The notes: generated from the letters alone by a model not told the origin. Positions 23,835-35,638 are shown, numbered from the stretch's first letter. The stretch is DNA of 64,000 bases from Thuidium tamariscinum (GCA_947034885.2 OX344754.2:12507501-12571500), one strand, 5' to 3'. Made by a program: numbers and translations.

Positions 23835-24365
23835 AAAAGTGCATCCGCCCATCCACCACTCTGCCTATCTATCTCTTTAGCCACTATGTGTTCACTTTTT
23901 TACAATTTTGGAGGTCCTCAAGTACAAGAACGTTGAATTCTAAAGAAGACCAATCTGTTTTCATTCGCTGAATGACAACTATCAAATGCTAGAAGTATCC
24001 AATGTAATATAAATGCATGAAATGGTAATTTAAGTTATTTCTCTACACATTTATGTCCTAAATCCTATCCAAACTTCAAATTGTATATTACTTACCAAAA
24101 ACATTGGTACAGTGTACACAATATATTTAACCTTCAATTCTTTTTTAATGTCTTTATTAAAATGTAGTACATAAGTACGTAGACCTTACTAACTCATTCG
24201 TTTATTTTTCCAATATTTGTAGAATTTAAGGCATCAATTATTATTTGGCACTAAACTATACTACTATCTATACAAAAGTAAAACATTTAAATCTGACCTA
24301 AGGACTCAAGTGCTTCTTTTTGTTTGGTACTTATGTTGTAAAATGCATGGATAGTTCAAAACATC

Positions 24366-25136
24366 AAAGTTTTACATGATTTAAGATAGATAAGATTTAA
24401 GAGAGCATTCTTTTTTGTTAAATAATATCTCATTATTTATTCTAACCAAATCCATGTTATTTTTGGAGGAATGGTAGGATTTTACACCTAAAAATATATC
24501 AAAATGCTTGGAATGAATTTCAAAAATCTTGACCACACTAATTGCAAGATGTATGAGTTTAGAGTAGAATAGAAGAAGTTTCAAGTAAATTGTAGGACTA
24601 TATTATTTTGCTTTGAACCTTTTTAACTTAATTTTTTTGCACTAAAAAATTTTGAGCCTTAAATCTTGATAATGGGGAATATGGGTGAGACTTTACAAGG
24701 AGAATTTTAAAGGAATTTTTTTTTTGATGTTTCAAAAAATAGTTAAGTAGAACTAGTAGGTTTGGCATAATAGAAAAATCTAAATTAATTTATATCTATA
24801 AGACAGAATAAGAGCTCACTAATATCAATGGTGAGATTTTCCTAACAAGCAAATTGAACGACGTACAATTTTTTTATTGAAAAAATCTAGAAAATTGCAT
24901 TTACAAATAAATTCCACAAGGTTTTTTTTCCAAAAAGCTGCTTACAATGCTTGAAAAAGGAGATTGTCCATAAATTTTACATCACTTGTCCAAATGAAAT
25001 GAATCTAAGATTTTCTTATAGACCAAGACTTAATGTGAAAGGATAAATAAATATAAACTTAAGATTTTGAAATTATTTTTTGTTGCTCGCGCTCTTTAAT
25101 TTTGTGCATAACTATTGTTTGTAGGCATAGCTTGTA
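24366..25136. other. Centre of foldback element, no gene recognised
   Basis: AT-rich DNA between the left arm and M4. Only accidental short frames are visible. Confidence 0.4.
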
Positions 25137-26602
25137 GGATGATTGGGGTCATTGCAAGAAATGCCGTCCATTTTCCATAGCGTTTCACAGTACACCCTGT
25201 TTTTCTTTAGGAGTACTATTTAATTAGAAAAACAATTTTTAAAAAATATGAAAAATATGTACAATGTATACACCTTAAAGAAGAAGGTACCCTATGGAGG
25301 AAAACCTTAGGAAAATTCTCTAAGTAGGAGAACTAGAAAAGTGGGAAATCTCATGAAAATGGGCATAATTATATTTTAATTTGTAAAAAATAGGAAAAGC
25401 TCTTTTTCTCAAATCTAAAAATTGGCCCTTTGAGAAGAGTTGATGGTGATGAGATTTCACCAAAAAAATAATCTTAGCACTATTGTCAACGGTCACGAAT
25501 TGTGTGCAATTGGAGTGTTGTTTGCATGCATGTGGAGGACATAAAATAATATATTTTTAGATTCTCTTTGGTAGGAATATACTTTCCTACTATGCAAATG
25601 AACCATGAAAATTTCAACTTTAGATCATTAAATTTGGGTACTCCTAACGTAATAAAACCCCCTAAACCTCAGTTTGTGACAAATTAACAAAAATTAATTT
25701 TAAATATAAAATGATTTTTTTAAATTTTTGAAAAATAACGGATGTAAAAACCATCAAGTTAGAGAGGTCCAATAATTATTTCATATTCTCGAATATTTTT
25801 ATTCAAAAGTTATAGTAGAAAATAACAACAAAACTCCAATTGTGACGGGAAATAGGACCGGCGTTTCTTGCAATCACCCATTGCAAGAAACACTTGTCCT
25901 ATTTGTTGCATTTTACTACAATACTCGTGACTTTTTTTGGAGTACTTTAAAATTATAAAATTAATTTGAATTTTTTTGAAAAATATGAATAATGTATACA
26001 CATCTAAGATGAAGGTTTTGACCAAAGGAAATTGATAGAAAAATTCTCTAAGTAGGAGAACTTAAAAATTGCCAAACCTCAAGAAAAAATATACCTTCAT
26101 GTTTTAATTCGGAAAAACTAGTAAGAATAAGTAAATACAAAAAATAAAAAGTGGACATTTGCAACAACTTTATGGAGATAGTCATTCATCAAAAAAATCA
26201 CTAAAATAATACTTTATATGTTTAAAAATGCAACTAGAAGGAAGCTCACTTTGTGGACTTCTACATGATATAAAAATAATTTTTTCCAAATCCCTCATGT
26301 GGAGAGCTGTAAGTCTACTAGAAGACCATTTCATCCAATTTTCATCTCAAAATCATTAAAAAAAGGTACTCCTTAGTGACTAAAAATCCCTAAACTGCTA
26401 AGTGTGACATTCAATCACTCGTACTATTTTGAAATCAAACTATTTTTGGAAAGTATGAAAAAATTAGAGAATGTTTATGGTACCTATGAGTATATTTCCT
26501 ATAAATCTTGAGTCATTTGGAGCCAAAACATAGAAGTTATGGCCAAAAAACAAATCAGCACACTAGGTGTGACAAAAAATAGGATAAGTGTTTCTTGCAA
26601 TT
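25137..26602 (+). mobile_element. M-family element M4, interrupted by M3
   Basis: The left tip GGATGATTG (25137-25145) and the sequence CAAGAAACACTTGTCC after 25883 together make the usual GGGTGATTGCAAGAAAC end, split by M3. The right end is TTTCTTGCAATTGC near 26602. Without M3 it is about 730 bp, the family's normal size. It belongs to the CACTTGTCCTATTT subtype shared with M5-M7. Non-coding. Confidence 0.6.
25146..25879 (+). mobile_element. M-family TIR element M3 (734 bp), nested in M4
   Basis: The ends are GGGTCATTGCAAGAAA and TTTCTTGCAATCACCC. Perfect ATTG flanks (25142-25145 and 25880-25883) give a 4-bp target duplication. The target is the tip of M4 itself, so M3 is younger. This is the clearest evidence for the family's duplication length. 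Confidence 0.85.
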
Positions 26603-27059
26603 GCTTTTTTATCAATTGAGAAAAAAATTTATTCCTATAAAAGTAATCAATTTTCCTATCTTCAAAAAAAGTTTCTAAATATCATGACAAGAAGTCAAAA
26701 ATTGAGATTACCAATTTACCGATACCTTCTTAAAATTAAAGGTGTCTATCCAAGGGACAAATGGTCTTTCAAGGGTTAATACTATACAAAATCTATACTT
26801 GGATTTTGTAACACTTTAGGACATTATGGGGACAATGATGGGTCATTTTCCATTTCTCATTTTTTCTAATACAACACCATCTCATCCAATATCTAATGAA
26901 ATAGCTTGTACAATTGCAGTATAATAGTATTGACTCTTTTAATTTGGCATGCAACCTTAGTCCTAATGCCTAAGCCTATATTTAGAAAATCCTTCAAATT
27001 ACTAAATATATGTTTGACAATCCCCCTAAGAAGATATGTTGTTTGTTTGGATGTTTGTT
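26603..27059. other. Centre of foldback element, no gene recognised
   Basis: No supported feature was found. The sequence is AT-rich and leads into the GC-rich block described next. Confidence 0.35.
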
Positions 27060-27263
27060 ACGTTGAGATCTCCCAAACCGTGAGTCCCCCGGGTACGTGT
27101 TTGGTACCGTCAGAAAGCCCTCGGCGAGGAGGGGTGCACGGGCTTTGATTCATGGTGTTCCAACCTACGGCATGAAAGTTATTGAATTTTGAAGTTTCTA
27201 TACATTAAAAAAATTAGAAAATTATTTATTCTGTTGTTTTCCCGGTGGCACGGGCCACCCTAG
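27060..27263 (+). mobile_element. Possible Helitron 3' end
   Basis: A GC-rich block ends with a short hairpin, GGTGGC-ACGG-GCCACC, immediately followed by CTAG and then T-rich DNA. A hairpin just before a terminal CTAG(T) is the classic Helitron 3' signature. A matching 5' TC end could not be picked out in the AT-rich sequence upstream, so the element's length is unknown. The start given is only where the composition changes. Confidence 0.35.
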
Positions 27264-27669
27264 TTTTATATTATAATAGAATAATATCACAATATCATTT
27301 TTGATATAGATACATTACAAACATAAATGTATGAGGTCCACAATTGATTAATTATTGTACATGACTAAAATTAGTAATTATATTTGAAGGTCAAAATCAT
27401 TCTTTACTCCCTAAGCATCAATATATTTGGTATACAATATATTGTTGATGGCTTACAATTTAGGATGAACATATATGTATAAGGATGTACAGTAATAACT
27501 TCAACTATATTTTTGTTGTATGAATGTAATATTTAAGCTTAACCTACATTAATATGGTATACTACATTAAATTACATCAAAGTCCTTCGATTGTTTTGAA
27601 TAGCATCCTCTAATAGAATAATAAAATAATACATAAGGTCCATTATTGATTTATTTCTTTTAGCATGTA
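27264..27669. other. Centre of foldback element, nothing recognised
   Basis: AT-rich DNA up to the start of the right arm. No open frame or bounded element is supported. Confidence 0.35.
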
Positions 27670-27974
27670 TTCTTTTGTATTTTGAACTATTCATGCATTT
27701 TACAACATACGTACCAAACGAAAAGAAGCACTTGAGTCCTTAGGTCAGATTTAAATGTTTCACTTTTGTATAGATAGTAGTATAGTTTAGTGCCAAATAA
27801 TAATTGATGTCTTAAATTCTACAAAATATTGGAAAAATAAATGAATGAGTTAGTAAGGTCTACCTATGTACTACATTTTAATGAAGACATTAAAAAAAAT
27901 TGAAGGTTAAATATATTGTGTACACTGTACCAATGTTTTTGGTAAGTAATATACAATTTGAAGTTTGGATAGGA

Positions 27975-27994
27975 TTTAGGGTTTAGGGTTTAGG
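27975..27994. repeat. Interstitial telomere-type repeat
   Basis: TTTAGGG TTTAGGG TTTAGG lies in the right arm of the foldback element. The corresponding point in the left arm (about 24056-24070) has only a single TTTAGG. The arms therefore differ by exactly 14 bases, two plant telomere units. Confidence 0.75.
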
Positions 27995-28534
27995 ATATAA
28001 ATGTGTAGAGAAATAACTTAAATTACCATTTCATGCATTTATATTACATTGGATACTTCTAGCATTTGATAGTTGTCATTCAGTGAATGAAAATAGACTG
28101 GTCTTCTTTAAAATTCAACATTCTTGTGTTTGAGGACCTCCAAAATTGTAAAAAAGTGAACACTTTAGTTAGTGGCTAAAGAGATAGATAGGCAGAATGG
28201 TGGATGGGCGAATGCACTTTCAAACTTTTAGACGGTGTGCAGATGAGCGGACAAGTGGACATGTAAGTGGATGCACTTTTGGACAAGCAAATGGGCTTTT
28301 AATTAGGTCATCAGTCAAACCATAAGACGGGCTGTTGGAAGGGCAGATGAGTGCATGGCAATCACTACAATATATGAAAAACAATCAAAAAAATTAGGCA
28401 AAGCCATTGAAAGGAAGTCCAAGTATGTCCACAAAAGAGGTTTAAGATATTAATTCCTCTTTTATTGTATTTTTGTATAGTTTATCCTTACAAGTGTATA
28501 GATGCATCAAAATCAATGAGAAAATGAAAATGTA

Positions 28535-28990
28535 TTTTAGGTTTATTTGAAGTAAACCTAAGCTTTTCAAATACACCTCAACAGTCAACACATTTTCTTT
28601 TAAAATTTATTTCACTTCAAATTCAATGAAAAAAGTAAAAATGTGTTGAGGTGAGTTGAGGTAGACTTCAATACACCTCAATACACTTTTATTTTTTCCA
28701 TTGAACACATCATTATTTAAATTAAAATCTGAATAGAAAAAGTAAAAGTGTATTGAGGTGTGTTCATTGTGTTGAGGTCTATTCCAACACCTCAACATAC
28801 TTTTACTTTTTCTATTGGTATTTTAATTTAAATAATGATATGTTCAATGGAAAAAATAAAAGTATGTTGAACTGTGTTGAAGTAGACCTCAACAGTCAAC
28901 AGACCTCTGTATACCTCAATACACTTTCATTTTTTCCATTGAATTAAAATTTTTAAAGCAAAATAAATTTAAAAAAATAATGTATTGAGG
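28535..28990. repeat. Local expansion of TGTTGAGGTGTA palindromes
   Basis: Inverted and direct copies of ATGTTGAGGTGT / ACACCTCAACA with (T)n(A)n spacers are repeated about four to five times. The matching part of the left arm (about 22630-22760) has about two. The right arm has expanded. The small frames translated from it are repetitive and not credible proteins. Confidence 0.65.
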
Positions 28991-29779
28991 TGTATTTGAA
29001 AAGTTTAGGTCTACTTCAAGTAATCCACAAGCACATTTTAATTTTATCATTGATTTTGATGCATCTAACTTACAAAGGTAAACCATACATAATCACAATA
29101 AAAAAGAAGCTAATACCTTAAATCTCTTTAGTCGACACACTTGGACTTCCTTTTGACTTTTCTTCAATTTTTGATTGCTTTTCATATGTTGAAGTGATTG
29201 CGTACTACTTATTCAGTTATTCAGTCTTTGCATTTCCAATAACCTATCCGCCCGCTTGTCCGAAAGCTTGTTCAAAAGTTGTCTTACAGCCATCCGCCCA
29301 TCTGCCTATTCATTTGAAAGCCATCGAACCATCTATTTGCCTATCTACCAACCATCCAACAGTCCATCTACCAATCCAAAGCCATCTAACTGCTAGTTCG
29401 CCTATCTGAAGCCATTTGCTTGTCCATTTGTACGTCCAAAGCCATCCAACCGTCCAAAGCCATCTATTTGTTCATCTGCCAGCCATTGGACCATTCACTC
29501 ACCCATCCAAAGCCATTTGATTATCCATTCACTAATTTCGCTTGTTTGCTTATTTGTTTGCCAGTCCGCTCGTCTGCCCAAGTACCCAACTATTGGACGT
29601 ACAATTTTGCGAATGTCAAATGACATCCAGGGGGCCACGAATGTTGATGCAAGACGTCAGGACATAATACTAGATGTCCGGACGTCTTATCAATCCTAGT
29701 ATAAGGTATTAAATAATCAAGTTCAAAGTACTATAATGCACCTTAACCATGATTATTGGATATTTTAAAATTGAACTAT

Positions 29780-30556
29780 GTTCTTTCAAAGAAAATGTTC
29801 CTTGAATCTCAAATATTTCAAACATTTCAAAAAAAATGTTCTTTCAAACTTTTGGTTTGAATTTTGTCTATAAATTTTTCACCAAGAATGATTTGAAATC
29901 TCAAACGGAATTTTAGGTTGGAAAGTTTGCTTCATTCCCCAACTTTTCTTGGTTGGAAGTTTTTCCAAAAAAGTTTAACTACAATGCCTAAATGAAGCAC
30001 AAAATTTGGGCTTTAATAGTATTTTTAGTCTTTCTTCCCTAAATGGTGGAGCTCCTTCTTCTTTCAATTCACATAACACATGCATTGAAAATCATATCAC
30101 TATCCTACTTGTATAAAGAGCTTTTTGTCATAATCCCATTTTGTTCTAAATTTCTAATGTTGTCTTGGGTCAAAATATTTCATAGAATTGATCTAAAACA
30201 TCTCAAATCTACTTTTCCTAAAAATTACTGGTTTTTAATTAATGAAGACTTTTACAAGTGATGGATGTCAAAAACTTTGTGATTAATGGAAGTATTATTG
30301 CTCTTAGAGTGTAACACATCATATGCCACCTCAGTTGGACATTTCACAACACATGCAAATGGGAACATGCTTCCATTTCTAGGTCACTTAGAGCAAGTCC
30401 ACAACAACACACCTTGGAAATAATGTGTACATAACCTTGATCTATCTTAATCAAAGAAGATCAACGGTACAGAACATTTACAGGGCGTGTCACTGTGGGG
30501 TTGTCCCGTTACACCTCAAACTGAACGCCCCCATAAAATGAGGTGGGAACATACCA
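29780..30556. mobile_element. Diverged relative of the 3.5-kb element's right arm (R1)
   Basis: The sequence parallels 6430-7017, including 'aaatctcaaacgga', 'ttccccaacttttctt', 'tacttgtataaagagc', then 'catttacagggcg' and an end reading GTGGGAACATACC. Its left half is not seen. It suggests an older member of the same family abutting unit A. Non-coding. Confidence 0.4.
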
Positions 30557-30832
30557 TTATTAAGCCACACTTATGGCTTATGACACATTTGGCTATTAAC
30601 TAGCTTGATCCTGTAGCATGCTTTCCATTCTGAGTACCAAGATTGCATCACCATACCCATCTAAGTTAATGTAACATCTGAAGCTACAGAGTAGAGGATT
30701 TCTTGTTTCACTGTACTTTTTTAATGACAGGCAACACCCTCATAAGGTGCTTCATGAGACAATCAAAGGTTTTGGTTCTTTTGTCCACTACAATCCAAGT
30801 AGAGGCACCACCTCCATGCCCTGATCAAACAC

Positions 30833-30984
30833 AAGGAGATTACTTGGGTTCACTTGGTGGTAAACTCACTACCACTACAGTACCACTTCGGAAGTAAGAA
30901 GTGGTAATGGTATTGAATTTCTTACTTCCGAAGTGGTAATGGTACTGAGTTCACTACCTAGTAAACCCAACAAATAATCTCCTC
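30833..30984. repeat. Foldback in the upstream region of gene A
   Basis: Arms of about 62 bp starting AAGGAGATTACTTGGGTT and ending in the imperfect complement CCCAACAAATAATCTCC enclose a short loop. The innermost perfect pair is CACTTCGGAAGTAAGAA against its complement. It lies within a segment of about 240 bp that is absent from unit B and is flanked by 'ggttttggttc' duplicates, so it is probably a small insertion near the promoter of A. Confidence 0.65.
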
Positions 30985-31229
30985 GTGCAAAGGTTTTGGT
31001 TCCTGATGATTGAAAAGGGCTCCAGATCACTTGCAATTCTTTGCAGCGTGTCAAACGCCAGAGGCTCGAGCAGGTGACGAGGCTGGAGAAGCCTTCGCGA
31101 CCATATTGTCCGATTGCGTCAGCCTCAGAATTAGCACTGCATATCAATGTAGCAGCGGCCAGTGAGAGTAGCTTAGATCAGTGAGACTACTAGCTTAGAT
31201 CAGTGATATGATAGGGAAGTTTAGGCCAC

Positions 31230-31627
31230 CTGATCGACCGTTTTCATTCCAGAGATGCAGGCAAACAATATATCTTGCGTTGAGGACCAGTGTCGAATTC
31301 AAGTGATCGTTAATTGTAAACTAATTACGCACCGGTTTGAGAAAATCTTGAACAACTGAAAGCAACTGAATCGCCTCTAGGAAGTGAGAGACTTGAAACT
31401 AGATGCTAGTGTTTCTTTCGAAGTGTCCATCGATTTTAAGTAGATATTATCAGCGGAGTACGTTGGCCGGAGCTGTCAACCCACCTCCACCTTGTAATCT
31501 GCAGCATGAAGCGAGCACTGCAGTACTAGTTTGAAACCACCAACACCGAACGTCAATTGATTGAGAATAGGTAGCGTTTAAGAGTGTTTTCGTATTAGCT
31601 AGAGCAGTTAATCAGAGCGCTCTCGTC
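31230..31627 (+). promoter_or_regulatory. Conserved upstream region, gene A
   Basis: About 400 bp directly before the start codon is alignable with the same interval before B and C, including 'gatcgaccgtt', 'ggccggagctgtcaa', 'gatctgcagcatgaagcg' and 'ctagctagagcag'. It probably contains the 5' UTR and proximal promoter. No clear TATA box or start site can be assigned. Confidence 0.4.
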
Positions 31628-33474
31628 ATGGAGCTCGTGGATTCCTTGGACGAAATGTTTCAATGGCAAACACCATTCTGTTGCACCCTTCTGAACGACG
31701 ACATGGGACTCGAGGGAAGCATTCCCAGCCTGGATGCCATGCTGGTCGACGTTGAGCTTCTGGAGATAAGCTTGGGCTCCGAACAAGCGCCACCTGCTTC
31801 CCGCCCAAACCCTTTATCACTATCTCTTTGGCCTCCGAATCCTGTGTCAAATCCACTCTCACCTTCTCGTAGGAATAGGACCATTCCAGTAGTGACCTCT
31901 GTGATTCAAGAACTCGCTAGCGTTCGAAACCCCTTAACGGTGAACACCAAGCCTTGTTCTGTACAGAAAGGAGCCAGAGGGTTTGAAATTCCAGTTCCTA
32001 CGACGCTCCTTTCGTCCGCACCGAATACCCCGCCAGTGGTGAAGCCGAAGAGATCACGCGGAGGTGGAACGGCCAAGCCGAAGTGTACTCCCAAGAAGAA
32101 GAAGAGTTCACAAGAAATAGGACTTGATGCTGCGGAACCGAAACCGAAGGAGAATCGGGTGCCCACGACAGCGGAGCACATCATTCGGGAGCGGCTGCGG
32201 AGAGACGACATGTCTGCGAAGTATTTGATTCTGGAGTCTCTGTTGCCTCCTACGCCCAAAGTAGAGCTCTCTCCTCACTAATCTCACATTGACCTTGCTC
32301 TTTAGAATTTCAATGTATCATGGAATTGCAGTGGCTTAAAGCATTGAAACATCTACATGACTTCAAGCTAGGAGATGCAATTGGGTTCTTGCTGGCACCT
32401 TAACCAATAATACATATTTTCCGAATTGAACGTCGCCAAATGATACGGTCTATTGTCGCCGTCCGGTGTTTTACTTATCTGAAAACAGTGAGTTACGTTT
32501 TGGGAGGGCAGAGGGAGAGGGCAGTGGTGGTGGAGGACGCAATCTCATTTGTAGGATCCCTGCAACAGAAGAAAGCCCAACTCCTGAATCGTCGTGCAGA
32601 TTTGAAGTTGACTGCGTCTTACAAGGAGTCACAATGGAACAAGAAAACGCGGTCCGAGAATCGTAAGTCCGATTCTCCCCTCTCAGGTTCCTCAGATGGC
32701 GTCGTGGTGCGAGCTGATCCTGTACTTGTCACTGGTGCTGCCACCAGCATAAGCGGCATCCACGTGCACGTAGGAGAGGAGGAGGTTCTCGTGGAGATGG
32801 TGTGGAACAAGCCTCGTCCGAACTTCCAGAGCGCTCTACTTCAAGCTGTGCAGTCGCTGGGGTTTGACGTGACACAGTGTTCAATCCTCAGAGTGGGGAA
32901 AGGGTGCATACAATGCGTCGTCACTTGCTCCAAGGTATGCTGCCGATTTGAATGACTAATGGTTGGCATCACATGCATTTGGAAAATTAATATTATATAA
33001 GTCATTTGCATTGGTTGAGGAGTGTTATCTTGTAAAGCAGGTCTGTTTTACCTCTGCGACCACGTATGCTGCCACCGTGAGACAATATGTGGGCCCAAAT
33101 TCCATTTAAACCTTCAAGTGATCAAACGCATGAGCATTTCCTGAAAAGCATGTCTGGAACTGTTATTTTAGCCATGTGGCTGGGAGACGGAGGGGGGAGG
33201 GTTTTCGGTGCACCTGGTACGACAAATTTAGCAAGATGTTTACCTCCCTCAAGCTCTTTAGAATGAAAGCGCAGTCAAGTGAGAGTGATGCGTCGATATT
33301 TATTTTGATGTGCATTGTTTGGAGTGTCTTTTAAGCAGCCCTGGATCTTATGAAGTGCTCGATGCATGTTATTTGCTCTTGCAGTCGCAGGCGCTGTCGC
33401 AGAGAATATCAGAGATACAATCGTCTTCGACATTGATTACCGGAGCGTTGAGGAATATGCTCACTCACTGCTGA
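31628..33474 (+). CDS. bHLH transcription factor with ACT-like domain, copy A
   Basis: Predicted nuclear DNA-binding regulator that would act as a dimer on E-box/G-box sites. The three exons are 31628-32260, 32512-32934 and 33385-33474, all joined in phase 0 with GT-AG introns (251 and 450 bp), giving 381 residues. The N-terminus is acidic, followed by a Pro-rich part, then a basic stretch with KPKRSR and PKKKK (about 139-159), a likely nuclear signal. The bHLH domain is residues about 181-244, with H184, E188 and R192 in the canonical H-E-R positions. Splicing joins PPTPK to RERAVVVEDA, rebuilding helix 2. An ACT-like dimerisation region follows (about 292-375). The start is the first ATG of the conserved frame and is shared by all three copies. 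Compared with C it lacks 27 residues between helix 2 and the ACT region. Its exon 1 differs from C at about 47 of 211 residues. The LLPPxPK...VVEDA pattern faintly recalls ZHOUPI/bHLH95, but orthology is unproven. Confidence 0.9.
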
Positions 33475-35438
33475 TTCAAGTCGAGAAGATTCCTGTATAG
33501 TGAGACATCATCAGCAAGTGAACATGATCAATGACATCAACTTCTCGAGTTTCAGTGGTTTGTGCCAGTAACCGAATGCACGACTTGTACATGCTGCACG
33601 AAGGTCTTGACTTGGTTGACAGCTAGAGTACTTCACTGACCACTGTAAGTAACACATATGGCCGGTGAGGTGAGAGATTTACCTGGAGTACGTATTCCTA
33701 TGCGCTACTGTGAAATGCCTTTGGAACAGATATATCTCGATGAGATGGATTGAAATATTGTGTCCGTTATTCTGTGAAGCGACTGACTCACGTCGTTTCT
33801 TCGCTTGGGAATAACGAACGGCAGGTTGTAGTTTCCCCCAACTTTTACTCATCACAGCCTAGCCATCCTAAATTAATGCACATGATCACGTGCAGTTTTA
33901 ATTTGTAACACTGATAATAGTTGTCGGTTGCTTGTGATAGCGAAATATAAAGAGTACTTGGCATGGGGTCACAAAGTTCTTTCCTAGGAGTGAGAAAACA
34001 GTGAATGTGGTATTAGTGCAATTCTGTGCTGCAGTTTTGAGTAACTTTCATCGGTTGTGGTGCCAGGATCGATATAAATAATCCATTCTTTGTCAGCACG
34101 CTACTCTTGAGGTACAAGCGACTCAGGTATGATGATCATAGAAACCTTTAATGAGATTTTTGAGATTGAGAACAATACTGCACCAAATTGCCCAATAATT
34201 CACCATTTGCAGTCTTGTTGTAGACTGTCACAGAGAAGCTGTACCGAATTACATGTAACAGGCTAAAGCTGGATGTCGTTATGTCCGAAGCTTGATCCAG
34301 TGCCTGTTCGTCTTGCCTTGTGGCCATATGTGCCGGAGCGTAATCTGATTTTCAAAGAACCGACAAAGGAAACTTAGTGTGATCCAAACCCGGGTTCAAA
34401 TAACAAAGAGAACTGTAATTAGCTCGATCAATTCTTAATGAAAAGCAATCCACCGTCTGTCTCCTTTAGGCTTCAAATGCATGCAGACGATTTAGCGCAT
34501 CCACTGTTCACCTTGGCAAGTACCAGAATTACTTAATTAGTTTTAGCGAGAAAATTAGTGGCACGCACCTTACACAACAACCACGCGCCGTGTCGACAGC
34601 CGACGAGCTAAATCTGCAGCCTCGTAGGGACTTGAAAAGAAAATTGCTTCAGATTTGGAGTCTGACACGTTAGCTTAATAGGATTCATTACAATAGCATG
34701 AGTTCCATCCAGACGAAGCGTTCGACAATTTGTCTTGAAATCTAAATTGTAAGATAAAAACTTCGATATTTTTATACGTAAATCAGACAGTAATGCAAAG
34801 TTCTATTGTAAAGACATATAGTCTAGCTGCAAGTGCGAACTAAGTACGCTTGCAAGACGCTAGCAGCTAGCTAGGTTTGTAGGCTCACCGAAAGTGTTGG
34901 TGTAGAGCTCACCAGAAGGATATTCAATAGCGTCCTGCTGGAGAAAGATTTTACTGATTTATACCAACTTTGTGACTGAATTTAACTTAGTTTGGAAGTT
35001 CCAGTCGTATTTGCATTTGAATTACAAGCTTGTCTAAAAGATTCACTCCTAGTACGTACATGATTGAGATGGGATTAATTGTTCCTTATACATGTACATG
35101 AGTACAGCAATGTCTTTTCTTCAATCATGAAAATTAATGGGGAGGTTGCATGTACAATGGAACTATGGAAGGATATCAAAAAGTGCATCCTAAGGAGGAT
35201 TTAAGAAAAAAACTAGAACAGAGAGAAGACGATGCTTCAATTCAATCAAAGCATCAAGAACCTCGACTTTTGGTAAATCTCAACAGAAAAGCAGCAAGAG
35301 AAAATGTTGAAAATTAACCTCTTTGGTTTAAAAAAAACTCTGTCGGATGTACTGGGAACAGTGAAACGAATATCTCTGTAACCCACAATCATGTATACTA
35401 CAATAAGTTATCAAACAAATGTTGAATACATTTCATTT
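33475..35438 (+). other. 3' flank of gene A, duplicated, no second gene seen
   Basis: This includes the presumed 3' UTR and DNA alignable with B (46740-47880) and C (62880-63870), such as 'agctgtaccgaattacatgt' near 34240. The similarity is mostly non-coding, with many stops. No polyadenylation site is claimed. Confidence 0.5.
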
Positions 35439-35638
35439 CCATGTCAGTTGGTGTACGAAAAACAGAAAAGTCTGTCTTTGTCGTGCCGCGATCAGGTGAT
35501 ACTGATGACAAGTCAGCTGGTGGGGAACAAAGGCTGACTCCAACATCGAGACCCTACACTGCAGGAAATAAATTCTTTGTCTCGAGGTGCAGGATGTGGG
35601 AGAACAACCGCAAAACAGTCGTACGGGACCACAGTAGG

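Larger units (their letters stand above)
22082..29697. mobile_element. 7.6-kb MULE-like foldback element
   Basis: Inverted arms at about 22082-24365 and 27670-29697 enclose a 3.3-kb centre. The tips read AGGGTTGACAA and (complement) AGGATTGATAA. The flanks are AGTATAAGAT (22072-22081) and AGTATAAGGT (29698-29707), a probable 10-bp duplication with one mismatch, suggesting a Mutator-like element. The outer arm parts are made of diverged CCATCYGYCC-type repeats (22140-22430 and 29230-29590). The arms act as internal controls: M2 is present only in the left arm, and a telomere-type gain and a local repeat expansion only in the right. No transposase is recognised. Confidence 0.65.

Noticed and set aside
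23521..23859. 112-codon minus-strand frame as a gene
   Set aside because: It lies wholly inside M2 and runs across its terminal repeat. Equivalent frames are not kept in M1 or M3.
22185..29620. CCATCYGYCC tracts as a repetitive protein gene
   Set aside because: The tracts are the simple-repeat parts of the inverted arms. Frames are broken and repeat units vary in length without respect to codons.
31660..32259. Minus-strand frames opposite exon 1 of the bHLH copies
   Set aside because: They recur in all three copies only because the sense exon is conserved and GC-richer. Their translations are low-complexity mirror products.
32440..32511. In-frame ATG in intron 1 as the true start of a second, separate gene
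   Set aside because: The AG acceptor at 32511 joins exon 1 in phase 0 to rebuild a complete bHLH domain, and the upstream residues are not part of a domain. B lacks a comparable start.
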